Shown here: piece after piece, positions 27,349 through 36,440 of the stretch
Numbering within the stretch: position 1 is the first letter of the stretch
How the letters are laid out: each line of letters opens with the position of its first letter
Assembly (NCBI GenBank): GCA_964423575.1
Contig: CAYRFF010000001.1
Span: 1-64,000, forward strand
Direction: 5' to 3'
DNA: 64,000 nucleotides
Source of the DNA: CAYRFF01 sp964423575
GTDB taxonomy: Bacteria > Bacteroidota > Bacteroidia > Chitinophagales > Saprospiraceae
Notes under the pieces: model-generated
The model's database searches: none
What the model saw: only the letters and a program-made list of their open reading frames with translations
Told to the model about the DNA's origin: nothing
Translations under genes and position numbers: made by a program

Positions 27349-27794
27349 ATTTGTATAAGCTTTAAAGGAAGGCATAACAGAAGATTTAAACCCCCGTACG
27401 GTAGATTCTTCTTTAGGCTTCCTGATTGTTTCACTTTTAGGGACCTATTCAATGGAGTTTCTAAGTATTTTCTATTGAAGAAAGACCTTTTTCAATATTA
27501 ACTCTCTTTGAACCGCGTCCCCTGAATTAATGCAACCACAAATATGCAAAAGAGTTTTGAAAAACTTGGCTAAGAACTTGTAATAAGATGGTCATTATTT
27601 AGACTGAGTATAAGTAAAGAGCATGAAATGAAAATAAAGTCTTGATAGAACTCTCCGAATGACGGTAATGAAGGAGTTTTTCATCCTAAATAGTTCAGAA
27701 TTGTAAATATTCTGTAAAAAATAAATTTCAGCTGTTTTACTCTGCTATTTATAATTGCATTAAGCCGGATTTAGCTTACGCAAATGTAAAGTCT
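27349..27794. other. Leader region upstream of sufB, no gene
   Basis: These 446 bases between sufB and paaE hold no convincing reading frame. The motif GCTTACGCAAATG lies at 27774-27786 and, read on the minus strand, includes TACATTTG, a possible -7 box. A TTTG lies 17 bp upstream of it instead of the usual 19-21. If used, it would give sufB a leader of about 430 bases. CATATTTG near 27533 is a second imperfect candidate. Confidence 0.35.
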
Positions 27795-28880
27795 TTATAC
27801 CTGGTCAAAGTCTACTTTTACTTTATCCGTTACGGGATGCGACTGACATGTCAGAATCCAGCCTGCTTCGACTTCGTCTTCCCCTAGGGCATAGTTGGCA
27901 TCCATATCGACTTTACCTTCTACCAGCTTGGCCTTACAAGTACTGCAGACTCCGCTTTTACAGGAATAGGGCAGATCTGCACCATTTTCTCTGGCTGTAT
28001 CGAGTATACTCTTGCCCTGATAAGAAAGGGTAAAGGTATGCTCTGCGCCATCGATAATTGTTGTAACAAGGGATTCATCGGCAGCAATATCCAGCGACTT
28101 CTTAGTCTGTTTGGTACTTTTCTCTCCCAGATCTCCATCAGGAGAAGTGAATAATTCAAAGTGCACATTCTTAGAGTCAAATCCTAGCTCCTCCAATGTC
28201 TCTCTGGTATTAAAAATGACCTCATGCACACCGCAGATAAACACTTCGTCCACGGTAGATATAGGAGCAAATACCTCAAGTAATTGTTTTATTTTATCCT
28301 TATCCATTCGACCTGATAACAATTCCGAATCAGACTGCTCACGTGTGAAAATATGATGCACACTCAATCTGTGCATATAAGTGTTTTTCAGGTTCTGAAG
28401 GCTGTTCTTAAAGATTACTGACTTCCTGTCCCTGTTGCCATAGAAGAGAATTACCTCTGATTCCGGTTCGGTTGACAGGGTAGTCTTTATGATAGACATG
28501 ATAGGAGTGATTCCACTTCCTATAGCAAAGATTACATAACGCTTCTTATTTTCCGGCTTAAGTTCTGTAAAGAAAAATCCCTGAGGCGGCATAACCTCAA
28601 TGATGTCGCCCGCTTGCAATTCCTGATTGACAAATGTGGAGAATTTTCCTCCTTCTATCTGTTTCACTGCAATCTGATACGAGTTTTCCGATGGAGCAGT
28701 ACAGATTGAATATGTCCTACGCACATCAGCACCGTTTATTATTTTTCTCAGCGTAAGATGCTGTCCGTGTGTATATTTAAATAAAGGAAGGAGTTCTTCC
28801 GGAATATCAAACTCTACTACTACAGCTTCATCAGTTTCTCTATGCGTGTCTTTGACCTTTATCGGATAAAATTTTCTCAT
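27795..28880 (-). CDS. paaE: 1,2-phenylacetyl-CoA epoxidase reductase subunit PaaE
   Basis: The protein of about 361 residues feeds electrons from NADPH to the PaaABC oxygenase. It has an FAD-binding domain (GQHLTLRKIINGADVRRTYSI, near 45-65), an NAD(P)-binding domain (GSGITPIMSII and GNRDRKSVIF) and a C-terminal plant-type [2Fe-2S] ferredoxin domain with the ligands C-x4-C-x2-C in YSCKSGVCSTCKAKL and a fourth in LTCQSHP. The frame is open eight codons upstream, but the ATG at 28878-28880 (MRKFYPIKV) fits the family. It is split from paaABCD by the suf operon and has its own clear promoter. Confidence 0.95.
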   Translation of the reverse strand: MRKFYPIKVKDTHRETDEAVVVEFDIPEELLPLFKYTHGQHLTLRKIINGADVRRTYSICTAPSENSYQIAVKQIEGGKFSTFVNQELQAGDIIEVMPPQGFFFTELKPENKKRYVIFAIGSGITPIMSIIKTTLSTEPESEVILFYGNRDRKSVIFKNSLQNLKNTYMHRLSVHHIFTREQSDSELLSGRMDKDKIKQLLEVFAPISTVDEVFICGVHEVIFNTRETLEELGFDSKNVHFELFTSPDGDLGEKSTKQTKKSLDIAADESLVTTIIDGAEHTFTLSYQGKSILDTARENGADLPYSCKSGVCSTCKAKLVEGKVDMDANYALGEDEVEAGWILTCQSHPVTDKVKVDFDQV

Positions 28881-28901
28881 GTTACCTTGTTTTCTGTTTC
28901 T

Positions 28902-28932
28902 CAAATATAATTAACCTTATGGAACTCTTCAA
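28902..28932 (-). promoter_or_regulatory. paaE: paaE promoter, TTG-N20-TATATTTG
   Basis: On the minus strand, TTG (28932-28930) and TATATTTG (28909-28902) are 20 bp apart, matching the Bacteroidota consensus. The -7 box lies 21 bp before the paaE start codon, so the leader is very short. Confidence 0.65.
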
Positions 28933-29011
28933 GTATCAGAGAAAATAGTTGTGGAAAGTGGCAGAATCCAGTTTTTCAAGTTGGAAAATAAAAAGAAGTT
29001 ATAGATTTCTT

Positions 29012-31141
29012 TTACCGCAACAGCTCGAGCGTTCCTGTTTCATAGAAAGTTTCACCTTTTTCAGGAATCATTGCCTCTACTTTATAAACATAAATTCCGG
29101 GAGGCATATCCCGCTCTTTAAAGGTGCCATCCCAAGAGCAGTCAGTACCTTGGCATGAATAAACACATTCACCCCAGCGATCGTATATTTCAATAACCAC
29201 TTCAAGTGGATATCTACTGAAAACTGTCCAGGTATCATTGTTGCCATCTTCGTTCGGGGTGAAAGCAGTAGGAATATATATGGAAGAGCCACAATCACCC
29301 TGACGTTCTCCTATGTTGACCGTTTCGGACCACTGGCAGAAACCATTGTCTAATCGTGCTTCATATATCCCAGGCTTATAAATCCTTATGGAATCACCTG
29401 TTCCGATGTTTTCCATTTTATGATTATACCAGCTTGTAGATATTACAGGTGAAACTCCTGTATTTATTATGGATAATAAGGCGTTTTCATCCGGACAGAT
29501 GCTTTCTTTATTAGACAAGATATTTATAGGGTTTTCTCTGATAAGGATAACAGAATCCTCATGATAAAACTCACAACCGCTTATCAGCAGTAAATGTTCC
29601 ATAAAGATCTTTCCCTCTTTTAAGTCTATGGTGTTTAGGTCTGGCGCTTCAATAGATTCAGAATAAACAAGACTATCGTTCAGAAATATTTTCCAGTGCG
29701 AGCTATCATAATAACCAGTCTCATATTCAAAGATATACGGTAGTTCAGAATAACAGATAGTATCATTCAGTAAGGCAAATTCACCTGCCATGTTATGTTT
29801 GTAGTCTTTGCAAGCGAGTGGAGAGCTGCTATATGTAGTAGAATCTATTTCAATTGTCGCCTCTTCCAGGATGATTTCAGCATTTTCAAAGTCGATATCT
29901 TCGATAGCCGTTATTGTAAAATTATCAAGTGTATCTATTTGCAGACACGTAGTATCAAGCGGACATTCTCCTCTGCCGTCAAAGAATAAGTCGCCATAGA
30001 AGATTGCTTCTTCCGTTTCATTATAGTCCTTATTGACAGTTCCCGTGATTTTAAAGTGGTCATCATTGATTTTGATTATATCTTGAAGCTTTCCTGGAAA
30101 AATATATAACATTGAAGTGTTAATGGCATCAAAGTTTATATCCAATAGTGTAGAATAAGTGGAGTTAAAGAATTCTGCTGAATAGTTTAAAGTTGAGAAA
30201 AAATATGTTCCTGACCGTTCAAAGATTTTACTTTGATAATCTAATGAGGGAAGGTTATTATATTTGAGTTCTAACTTATATGACCAATTGCATAAAAAAG
30301 AACTCATGTCGAGACAAATAAATGATATGGCCTCTCTATAATAATGAGAATTTCTTGCAAGAAGTATATATTCCTTTTCAGTTTGTATTATCTCCTCAAT
30401 AATATATTTTTCAGGTAAAACATATTTATTAATTTTCTTTTTATCCAATAAGATCTGGTATATCTGATTTGTAAATGTGATTAAAAGCTGAGAGTCATTA
30501 TTAGCAAATATTTTATAATGAAAACGAGTGTTTTCTCCAGAATGTATTGAGTTTGTTGCTATCTTATTAGTCCCGACAATTGAATCTTTTATAATATCAT
30601 ATTCCACTAGGTATAAGTGTTGTTCATTAATTGCAAGCAAGAATAATGTATCTTCAATAATTGCAACATGATTCCTGAATTCTTTTGTAGGCATTAGAAA
30701 CTGGAACATTTGTTCATCCTCTGGATCGTTTCCAAAATTGAATATTTTGAATTTCTTCTCATGAGTCTTTTTATTTAATACTTTTATTGCATAAGAATTA
30801 TTAAATAAATTGTTGGATTTTAAGTATACACCATCAATAGTATATGTCTCAGTCTTATAAGTTTTATTATAGGCTATCTGGCACATAGTTCCTGCCATTC
30901 TAAAACTATTTACATACATTTTTTCCGACGAATGTAGGTTTAATTCCGTATATGAAGTAGAATTTATAATAAGACCTTGAAAAGGAGTAACAAGAATAGA
31001 TGAATCATTTTTACTGAATACTGACCTTTTTGCCTTAAAAGAAAAGTTATTATGAATATGATTAATTGTTACAGCCTGTCCCATAGCAGAACAAGCTGTA
31101 ACAATTATGATAAATATTATTTTGATAGATGTATCAAACAT
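29012..31141 (-). CDS. Secreted protein with gliding-motility-type (CHU_C) C-terminal domain
   Basis: The 709-residue protein has a signal peptide (about 1-21, ending AMGQA). An AT-rich, poorly conserved body follows with beta-rich sequence, and a CHU_C-type C-terminal domain closes it: IYIPTAFTPNEDGNNDTWTVF, EVVIEIYDRWGECVYSC, WDGTFKERDMPPGIYVYKVEA. This type B-like sorting domain sends proteins through T9SS. Repeated phrases such as FAINEQHLYLVEYD suggest a surface protein with no catalytic motif. It starts 4 bp after the stop of the upstream T9SS gene, so the pair forms one operon, and it would be affected by frame loss in that gene through polarity. Confidence 0.8.
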   Translation of the reverse strand: MFDTSIKIIFIIIVTACSAMGQAVTINHIHNNFSFKAKRSVFSKNDSSILVTPFQGLIINSTSYTELNLHSSEKMYVNSFRMAGTMCQIAYNKTYKTETYTIDGVYLKSNNLFNNSYAIKVLNKKTHEKKFKIFNFGNDPEDEQMFQFLMPTKEFRNHVAIIEDTLFLLAINEQHLYLVEYDIIKDSIVGTNKIATNSIHSGENTRFHYKIFANNDSQLLITFTNQIYQILLDKKKINKYVLPEKYIIEEIIQTEKEYILLARNSHYYREAISFICLDMSSFLCNWSYKLELKYNNLPSLDYQSKIFERSGTYFFSTLNYSAEFFNSTYSTLLDINFDAINTSMLYIFPGKLQDIIKINDDHFKITGTVNKDYNETEEAIFYGDLFFDGRGECPLDTTCLQIDTLDNFTITAIEDIDFENAEIILEEATIEIDSTTYSSSPLACKDYKHNMAGEFALLNDTICYSELPYIFEYETGYYDSSHWKIFLNDSLVYSESIEAPDLNTIDLKEGKIFMEHLLLISGCEFYHEDSVILIRENPINILSNKESICPDENALLSIINTGVSPVISTSWYNHKMENIGTGDSIRIYKPGIYEARLDNGFCQWSETVNIGERQGDCGSSIYIPTAFTPNEDGNNDTWTVFSRYPLEVVIEIYDRWGECVYSCQGTDCSWDGTFKERDMPPGIYVYKVEAMIPEKGETFYETGTLELLR

Positions 31142-31145
31142 TAAT

Positions 31146-32729
31146 TTATTGTTTTATCCATTTTTCTGTAAGTATTTCATCACCGGATTTAATAATAATA
31201 TAGTATAAACCGGTAGCCCAACTGGATGAATCGTGAATCAGAATGTTTCCCTCTTCTATCTCTTGCCTTAAAATTTGTCTTCCTGTACTATTAAAGACAA
31301 ATAATTGTGCAGCTGTAGAAAAGTTATTTCGAAAATCTAAATTCAAAACTCTACCCGGGTTCCCATATAACGAAAAGTAAGAATCACCTTTTAGGCTGCG
31401 TGAAGTGGTACCTTCCTCGAGATCTCCATGTTCCGGTGGTAAATTGCTTCCATCTCCTGTTCTGAAATAAATACTGCGTACTGTGTAGTCACACTTATCG
31501 TCTGTCGTTAGATTTATGACGATATATTCGTTTTGAGAGGTGAAAAAGTAGTTGTTGGTCAGAGAGTTTAAGCGAACGAAAGTATGTGTAGAGTCACTGC
31601 TATCTGCAAAAAATTCAGTTCCTGAAATAAAATTAGATTCATAAAGGGTGTCCTGCACTTCACCGCTGCTAGTAAGTTTTAATATTTCGTATTTAAACTT
31701 TGAGCCACTGTTATAATCGTCGGGAGTAATGAAGGTGATGGGGGCTTGGCTGTCATCAATTTTTCCTGGGAAAACATTATCCCATCTGTCATTTTTACTG
31801 CCTAAATTAATATAGCCACTCCATGTTTTTACAGCGTCATAATCAAAGATTAAAGTTCTGACTTTGTTTGCTTTTGCAATTACGGTCGAAATCTTAGTGG
31901 AGCCTAAGTTCAGCCGTCCATCGTCGCAAACAGTGGCCATGGATAAAACATATCTTTTTCCGGGTTGTAAATGTCGTAACATAGTAGAAATATTAATGCT
32001 ATCCCCATTCCTATATTTTACTATATTAAAATGAATCAATGGCTCATCGGTATAAACAATAGGATATTCATGCACAGCAACTTGAAGAATGATTCCTGAA
32101 TCATCGCTTTCATATAAATTGAAATTATCGTGAAATACAATATTTATATCATTTTGACAATTGATCCATTTAGGAATAGAATCCCATTCAATGTTATTAA
32201 ATTGGATCTTCCACAAGTCCTGGCATCCGATAGGACCTAATGGGGCTGGGTCAGCTTTATAAAAAATCCCTCCGATAGTTGCTTCTTTAGGAACAACCAT
32301 GTCCAGGTAGATTTTATTGCTTACAACTTTATCTACAATATAATCAGTAGTATTCCTGTCTGTACAGATCTTTACGCTAATTATATAACTATTGGGTATA
32401 TTCACCGGAAAGCATATAATTGATGGTCCTGTCTCAGAAGGAATTACAACTGCACTGAAGTTATATACATGAGTATAACCATCCTGAAACCGGGCTGTGA
32501 CGCTATATGTAAGAGTAATAGGACCAGGGTTGAAATGATAAATATTGTACTGAAATTCACATTGAGTATGGAGATAATAACAATGATCGGGAGGGAAATC
32601 GCCTATTACTGGACTAACTTGCGACTGAACAGAAACTATGTTCAGGTTTAATAGAATAATTAATGATAAACTAAGTTTTAGTAACAACTTTTTGTAACTT
32701 TTGAACTTTTGAACTTTTGAACTTTTCAT
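31146..32729 (-). CDS. Secreted protein with probable type A T9SS sorting domain
   Basis: The 527-residue product has a basic N-terminus and a hydrophobic signal segment (about residues 14-36, ending VSVQSQ). Its body has no motif I recognise. A C-terminal segment (about 440-527) has YFSLYGNPGRVLNLDFRNN, QLFVFNSTGRQILRQEI, WATGLYYIIIKSGDEI and a final basic residue, consistent with a type A T9SS tail. Codons 2-12 are made of a four-fold 8-bp repeat, so the reading frame can be broken by gain or loss of one unit. Base composition is AT-rich compared with neighbours. Confidence 0.75.
   Translation of the reverse strand: MKSSKVQKFKSYKKLLLKLSLSLIILLNLNIVSVQSQVSPVIGDFPPDHCYYLHTQCEFQYNIYHFNPGPITLTYSVTARFQDGYTHVYNFSAVVIPSETGPSIICFPVNIPNSYIISVKICTDRNTTDYIVDKVVSNKIYLDMVVPKEATIGGIFYKADPAPLGPIGCQDLWKIQFNNIEWDSIPKWINCQNDINIVFHDNFNLYESDDSGIILQVAVHEYPIVYTDEPLIHFNIVKYRNGDSINISTMLRHLQPGKRYVLSMATVCDDGRLNLGSTKISTVIAKANKVRTLIFDYDAVKTWSGYINLGSKNDRWDNVFPGKIDDSQAPITFITPDDYNSGSKFKYEILKLTSSGEVQDTLYESNFISGTEFFADSSDSTHTFVRLNSLTNNYFFTSQNEYIVINLTTDDKCDYTVRSIYFRTGDGSNLPPEHGDLEEGTTSRSLKGDSYFSLYGNPGRVLNLDFRNNFSTAAQLFVFNSTGRQILRQEIEEGNILIHDSSSWATGLYYIIIKSGDEILTEKWIKQ
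32695..32726 (-). repeat. 8-bp tandem repeat directly after a start codon
   Basis: Reading the minus strand after ATG (32729-32727), AAAAGTTC is repeated three times exactly and a fourth time as AAAAGTTA. Because 8 is not a multiple of 3, changing the copy number shifts the frame. Both other frames meet a stop within about eight codons (TAA or TAG), and no further Met occurs for over 100 residues, so such a shift would turn the gene off. Confidence 0.85.
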
Positions 32730-32952
32730 AGCGTATGAATTTAAATTATTTAAAATAATGTGTTAAGCTAAAGCTAAGGATTTTAAATCTAAATAAAAAA
32801 CAATTTCAATAAAATTTAATATTAGTTGATGAAATATGTACAAGAAGTGAGGGAGTTTGCTAGCAAAAATAAATACTAGACTGGAATATATAATAAGAGT
32901 TTTTAACTTCCTTCCATATTAATAAAGTTGTTTTATGAAATTAACTATTAAA

Positions 32953-33927
32953 TTATCTACCTTGACTAAGGCCCCCTCTGGTCGCATAAATACTGATGAT
33001 CAATATCTGGATGGCATGGTAAAACATCAAGGGAAGAAGTAAAATGCCCACTATACTCGTCTGACCAAAGAGCGCATCAGAGAATACAGTACCATGTACA
33101 AGAGATTTCTTGGTACTACAGAATTGATTGGTTATGCGGTCTTCATGATTAAAGTTGAGCATTCGTCCAATCCATCCTGTAAGATGAAACATAGTGAAGA
33201 AAATCAGTAGTACCAGGACAATTATCACCATCATTGTCAGAAAATTGAGGCTACTGAAAATATTATCTTCGAATGAACCTACAAAGCTCTTATACACAAT
33301 AAGTAGGATTACACCCTTATCGAATAGATCGATGCTCCGCTTATGTTTTTGCGCAAGCTTACCTAAAAACCTCCTTAAGAGTAAACCTAATGCCAGGGGG
33401 ACAACAATTTCAGTTATGAGTTGTATATAAATTGCTGTAAAATCATAGCTGATATTACTAGCAGTTACAAATGGAGTCATCCATAAGGGCGTCAAAAGAA
33501 TTCCGATTATCCCTGAGATGCTAGCATTGAATATTGCTGCCGGCAGATTACCTCCTGCTATGGAGACCATGACCACAGAAGATGAAACGGTAGAAGGTAG
33601 AGCTGCCATAAATAAAAATGCAAGCCACATAAGCTCGTGTGAACCTCCTTTAAATAGTGGATAGAAGGGGAGGATTAACAGTGGGAAAATTATAAAAGTA
33701 CTAGCTTGAACTACTATATGCAAACGCCAGTTTTTCAGACCGCTTTTGATTGCTTCTGTGTTAAGGCTAAGTCCGTAAAAGAAAAAGATAAGAGAGATGC
33801 CGATACTGCTGATAGTGTGTATGGGCACAGGGCTACTGCTCGATCCGACTTGTGGAAAGAGATAGGCGATGAGAACACTGAGGAGAATCGCAATAACAAA
33901 TGGATCTATCTTGATTTTCTTAAACAT
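32953..33927 (-). CDS. Bile acid:sodium symporter family protein (SBF-like)
   Basis: The 324-residue protein has nine or ten hydrophobic helices and matches the SBF-like branch (YfeH/SLC10A7-type). Typical blocks are ISLIFFFYGLSLNTEAIKSGL, ALPSTVSSSVVMVSIAGGN, GLLLRRF and FCSTKKSLVHG, the last being characteristic of this branch. Substrate is unknown; bile acids are unlikely in a free-living bacterium, and organic anions are a better guess. It stands alone on the minus strand. The 223 bp between it and the T9SS gene are AT-rich and empty. Confidence 0.88.
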   Translation of the reverse strand: MFKKIKIDPFVIAILLSVLIAYLFPQVGSSSSPVPIHTISSIGISLIFFFYGLSLNTEAIKSGLKNWRLHIVVQASTFIIFPLLILPFYPLFKGGSHELMWLAFLFMAALPSTVSSSVVMVSIAGGNLPAAIFNASISGIIGILLTPLWMTPFVTASNISYDFTAIYIQLITEIVVPLALGLLLRRFLGKLAQKHKRSIDLFDKGVILLIVYKSFVGSFEDNIFSSLNFLTMMVIIVLVLLIFFTMFHLTGWIGRMLNFNHEDRITNQFCSTKKSLVHGTVFSDALFGQTSIVGILLLPLMFYHAIQILIISIYATRGGLSQGR

Positions 33928-34139
33928 CCGGTCTTAAATATAGATATTTCATGGATTTATAGACTGACTTCTCAATCATTTAATTGAGAAACCACATAAA
34001 AGAACTGAAGAGAGGGTGATTAGTTCTTAGAATTATCCAGGACTCATAAAAACATTCTTTTAAAAATAAATAAACCCGTAACTTGCGACGTTGTTAAATT
34101 GATTGTCTAAGGAGAATTTAAAAAATATAAATTAAGGAT

Positions 34140-34733
34140 ATGAAAAAAGTGAATTATTTTCTGGCACTAGCACTAGTGCTTGTTTTTGCTGTTTCCGCCT
34201 CTGCACAACGTGGACTTGGATTCAAAAAAGCGACAAAAGATACGCCTATTACAAAAGTTGAGTTTCAGAAAGCAGTACGTGACTACGTGAATGCTGAAAA
34301 GAAAGAAAACAAAGGAATCTTTGTCGTTAAAGATCAGGAAACAGGGAAGAATATTGAAATGAACTTGATGAAAGTACATAATAAGGATTTATCATATCTG
34401 GGAAATGATACTTATTTTATATGCTCGGATTTCAGAGGAAACGATGGCAAGATATATGATGTTGATATCTTCATGAAGGGTACCAATGCCAAGGATCTTA
34501 CGATGGAGAAAATCAATATCCATAAGGTAGATGGAGTTGAAAGATATCAGTGGAAAGAGGTCGTTATTTACGAGATGGAAGAAATTGAGAGACCGGAAAA
34601 AATAAAGGAGAAGGCGATCAAGGATAAGGAGGAGCCTAAAGCGGTTCAGCAGGCCAAGAAACTAGATCGCATGAGTGACGAAGGCGTAAGGAAAGTGCCT
34701 GAGCGCCCTGCTAAGAGACAGGAGTATGAATAA
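34140..34733 (+). CDS. Secreted hypothetical protein
   Basis: The 197-residue product has a clear signal peptide (about 1-22, VFAVSASAQ). A small alpha/beta-looking domain follows (VEFQKAVRDYVNAEKKENKGIF, DLSYLGNDTYFICSDFRG, GKIYDVDIFMKG). The C-terminal 60 residues are charged and rich in Lys, Glu and Pro and look disordered. I recognise no family. It is a single gene between divergent and convergent neighbours. The sequence TTAAGGAT just before the ATG could serve as a ribosome site, and an intrinsic terminator follows. Confidence 0.7.
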   Translation: MKKVNYFLALALVLVFAVSASAQRGLGFKKATKDTPITKVEFQKAVRDYVNAEKKENKGIFVVKDQETGKNIEMNLMKVHNKDLSYLGNDTYFICSDFRGNDGKIYDVDIFMKGTNAKDLTMEKINIHKVDGVERYQWKEVVIYEMEEIERPEKIKEKAIKDKEEPKAVQQAKKLDRMSDEGVRKVPERPAKRQEYE

Positions 34734-34791
34734 TTGCATTCATCTGAAATGCTGAATACCTGACATTGAGTATCAGCTTCTTTTAAGAATT

Positions 34792-34820
34792 AAAGCCGGT
34801 AATTTTTGCCGGCTTTTTTA
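34792..34820. terminator. Bidirectional intrinsic terminator
   Basis: AAAGCCGG (34792-34799) pairs with CCGGCTTT (34809-34816) around a 9-base loop, followed by TTTTTT. It lies 59 bp after the secreted-protein gene and just before the stop of the convergent repair gene, and can serve both strands. Confidence 0.8.
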
Positions 34821-34826
34821 TTGCTT

Positions 34827-35660
34827 TCACAATTGAATTGGGGCCGCTTGCCTGCGTATATAAGCTTTTTCCCAGGTGTTTATCGCGATTTTCCTTGTTG
34901 AGCCTCCCCATTTGAATTCACCGATTTTTCCACCCGTACGCACAACTCTGTGGCAGGGAATAAAATATGCTACGGAATTGCTTCCTATAGCTGTACCGAC
35001 TGCTCTCGCAGCACTTGGTTGGTTGATCTGAAGCGCGAGTTTTTTATAACTGGTAAAGTGCCCGATTGGAATTTTCAGCAGTTCATTCCATACTTTTACT
35101 TGAAAATCCGTGCCTTTGATATGTAATTTTATCTGTGGCAATTGACTTGAAGTGAAAAAGGAGAGTGCGTTTTCTTGAATGTCGTTGTATGCTTCCACAA
35201 ATGTAGCATTGGGGTAGTCTTTACGAAGAAGTTGCATTGCAGCATCTTTCTGCTGATGATAAAAAGCCATAAAACAGATTCCTTTGCTTGTGGAAGCTAT
35301 CAGTAGCTTCCCAAATGGGCTATCCGCATAAGTATAGTCGATTACCAGAGAGTTATCCATTTGCTCACCTGCTAGCATCGGAAGAATAGATACAAATTCA
35401 TTTTGAAGGATAGTTACAGTTACTTCTATCTTCTCACTGAAAAGTGAAGGACGGACATCGTTTATTTCACCTGCAATGGTCGCAGGATTAATGGACGAAA
35501 GAAATTGCTTGGGACTTATACCGGCCCATTTGCTGAAAAGCTCAGAAAAATCAGACTTACTGTAATCTAGAGCTTGCATGATTTTCCCTTCGTCATAGTA
35601 TGCACCGGGATTTTCATTGAGGAAACGGATAATGCGGGCTATTTCTTCGTATTCTTTCAT
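34827..35660 (-). CDS. Methylated-DNA-protein cysteine methyltransferase with AraC-like N-terminus
   Basis: The 277-residue protein repairs O6-alkylguanine by moving the alkyl group to its own cysteine in the motif PCHRVVRTGG (near residue 240). RAVGTAIGSNSVAYFIPCHR and GEFKWGGSTRKIAIN are typical of the Ogt/Ada transferase fold. The first 60 residues (MKEYEEIARIIRFLNENP, FSELFSKWAGISPKQFL) look like one half of an AraC-type helix-turn-helix, as in Ada-like fusions. The zinc-binding methylphosphotriester domain of full Ada is missing. It may act as a repair enzyme with weak or no self-regulation. Confidence 0.92.
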   Translation of the reverse strand: MKEYEEIARIIRFLNENPGAYYDEGKIMQALDYSKSDFSELFSKWAGISPKQFLSSINPATIAGEINDVRPSLFSEKIEVTVTILQNEFVSILPMLAGEQMDNSLVIDYTYADSPFGKLLIASTSKGICFMAFYHQQKDAAMQLLRKDYPNATFVEAYNDIQENALSFFTSSQLPQIKLHIKGTDFQVKVWNELLKIPIGHFTSYKKLALQINQPSAARAVGTAIGSNSVAYFIPCHRVVRTGGKIGEFKWGGSTRKIAINTWEKAYIRRQAAPIQL

Positions 35661-35792
35661 GGGATTATATTTTTTGCAGAGTATAAGGATGAATTTACAG
35701 CTTATTAAACAAAAATGGTAATAGAAAAGATGGTGATTTTGTGGAGAAATGTAAATGAGTAAGAGTAGAAGAGTGAAAAGCAGGTCCTTGTA

Positions 35793-35843
35793 AATTCCCC
35801 TCCATTGGAGGGGTGGTCCGCCGCGGCGGGCCGGGGTGGTTTG
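35793..35843 (-). repeat. Left double-hairpin repeat of the DUF559 unit
   Basis: Hairpin 1 is CCCCTCCATTGGAGGGG (35797-35813). It is followed by GGTCCGCC-GC-GGCGGGCC (35815-35832), which is hairpin 2, set between two direct copies of GGGGTGG. The element ends GGTTTG. It lies 68 bp downstream of the DUF559 stop codon and is an inverted copy of the repeat at 36441-36490. Confidence 0.8.
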
Positions 35844-35910
35844 AGAAGTAAAATGAGATAATAATTAAATTAGTAGAAATGGTCTGAAAAACAGAATGCA
35901 AAATCATAAT

Positions 35911-36294
35911 TCAATCCAGTTTGTCAAATGCGGGATGACAATGTAGTGCTTCCATGACATCTTCAAGCTCCTGCATAATTCTTCTTACGGGTATATGGAT
36001 AACTTTTAAACCAAGGCTCTTCAGGTATTTGTCTCTTTTAGCATCATATTCAGCTTTATGGGAATGACTTATTCCATCAACCTCAATTACTACCATACAA
36101 TTAGCACAGAAAAAATCTACAATGTAATTTCCAATGATTTTCTGACGATCAAAGTCAAGTCCTTTGAAATTTTTATTTCTTAATTCCATCCACAAAAGAA
36201 CTTCCGGTAGATTTCGACTTTTTCTATTTGCTCTTGCAAATTCTTTTAATCTTGGATTATACGGTAGTTTCATATAGTTTTTCGTATTTCTCAT
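35911..36294 (-). CDS. DUF559 domain-containing protein (Vsr-like endonuclease fold)
   Basis: The product of about 127 residues carries DUF559 features: LPYNPRLKEFARANRKSRNL, PEVLLWMELRNKNFKGLDF, the catalytic-looking block RQKIIGNYIVDFFCANCMVVIEVDG (positions about 49-73, with D and ExxG), then HIPVRRIMQELEDV. The family shares the PD-(D/E)XK/Vsr nuclease fold. Its role is unproven. The frame is open to 36351, but the ATG at 36292-36294 (MRNTKNYMKLPYN) gives the usual N-terminus. It is bracketed by inverted repeats with nothing else in the unit. Confidence 0.85.
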   Translation of the reverse strand: MRNTKNYMKLPYNPRLKEFARANRKSRNLPEVLLWMELRNKNFKGLDFDRQKIIGNYIVDFFCANCMVVIEVDGISHSHKAEYDAKRDKYLKSLGLKVIHIPVRRIMQELEDVMEALHCHPAFDKLD

Positions 36295-36440
36295 TGTATT
36301 CTGGTTTTTAATATTACTTGTTAAGTTTATGTGAAAAGATATCTTATACATTAGTGTCCTACGAGTTAAAAATGTGTCGCAATGAATAGAAATTTATTTG
36401 TCATACTAACAAAAGGGTGAGTTGCAATGCTTAGAATGCA

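Noticed and set aside
27213..27452. 79-residue minus-strand frame over the sufB start
   Set aside because: It overlaps the well supported sufB coding sequence in another frame and has no family features.
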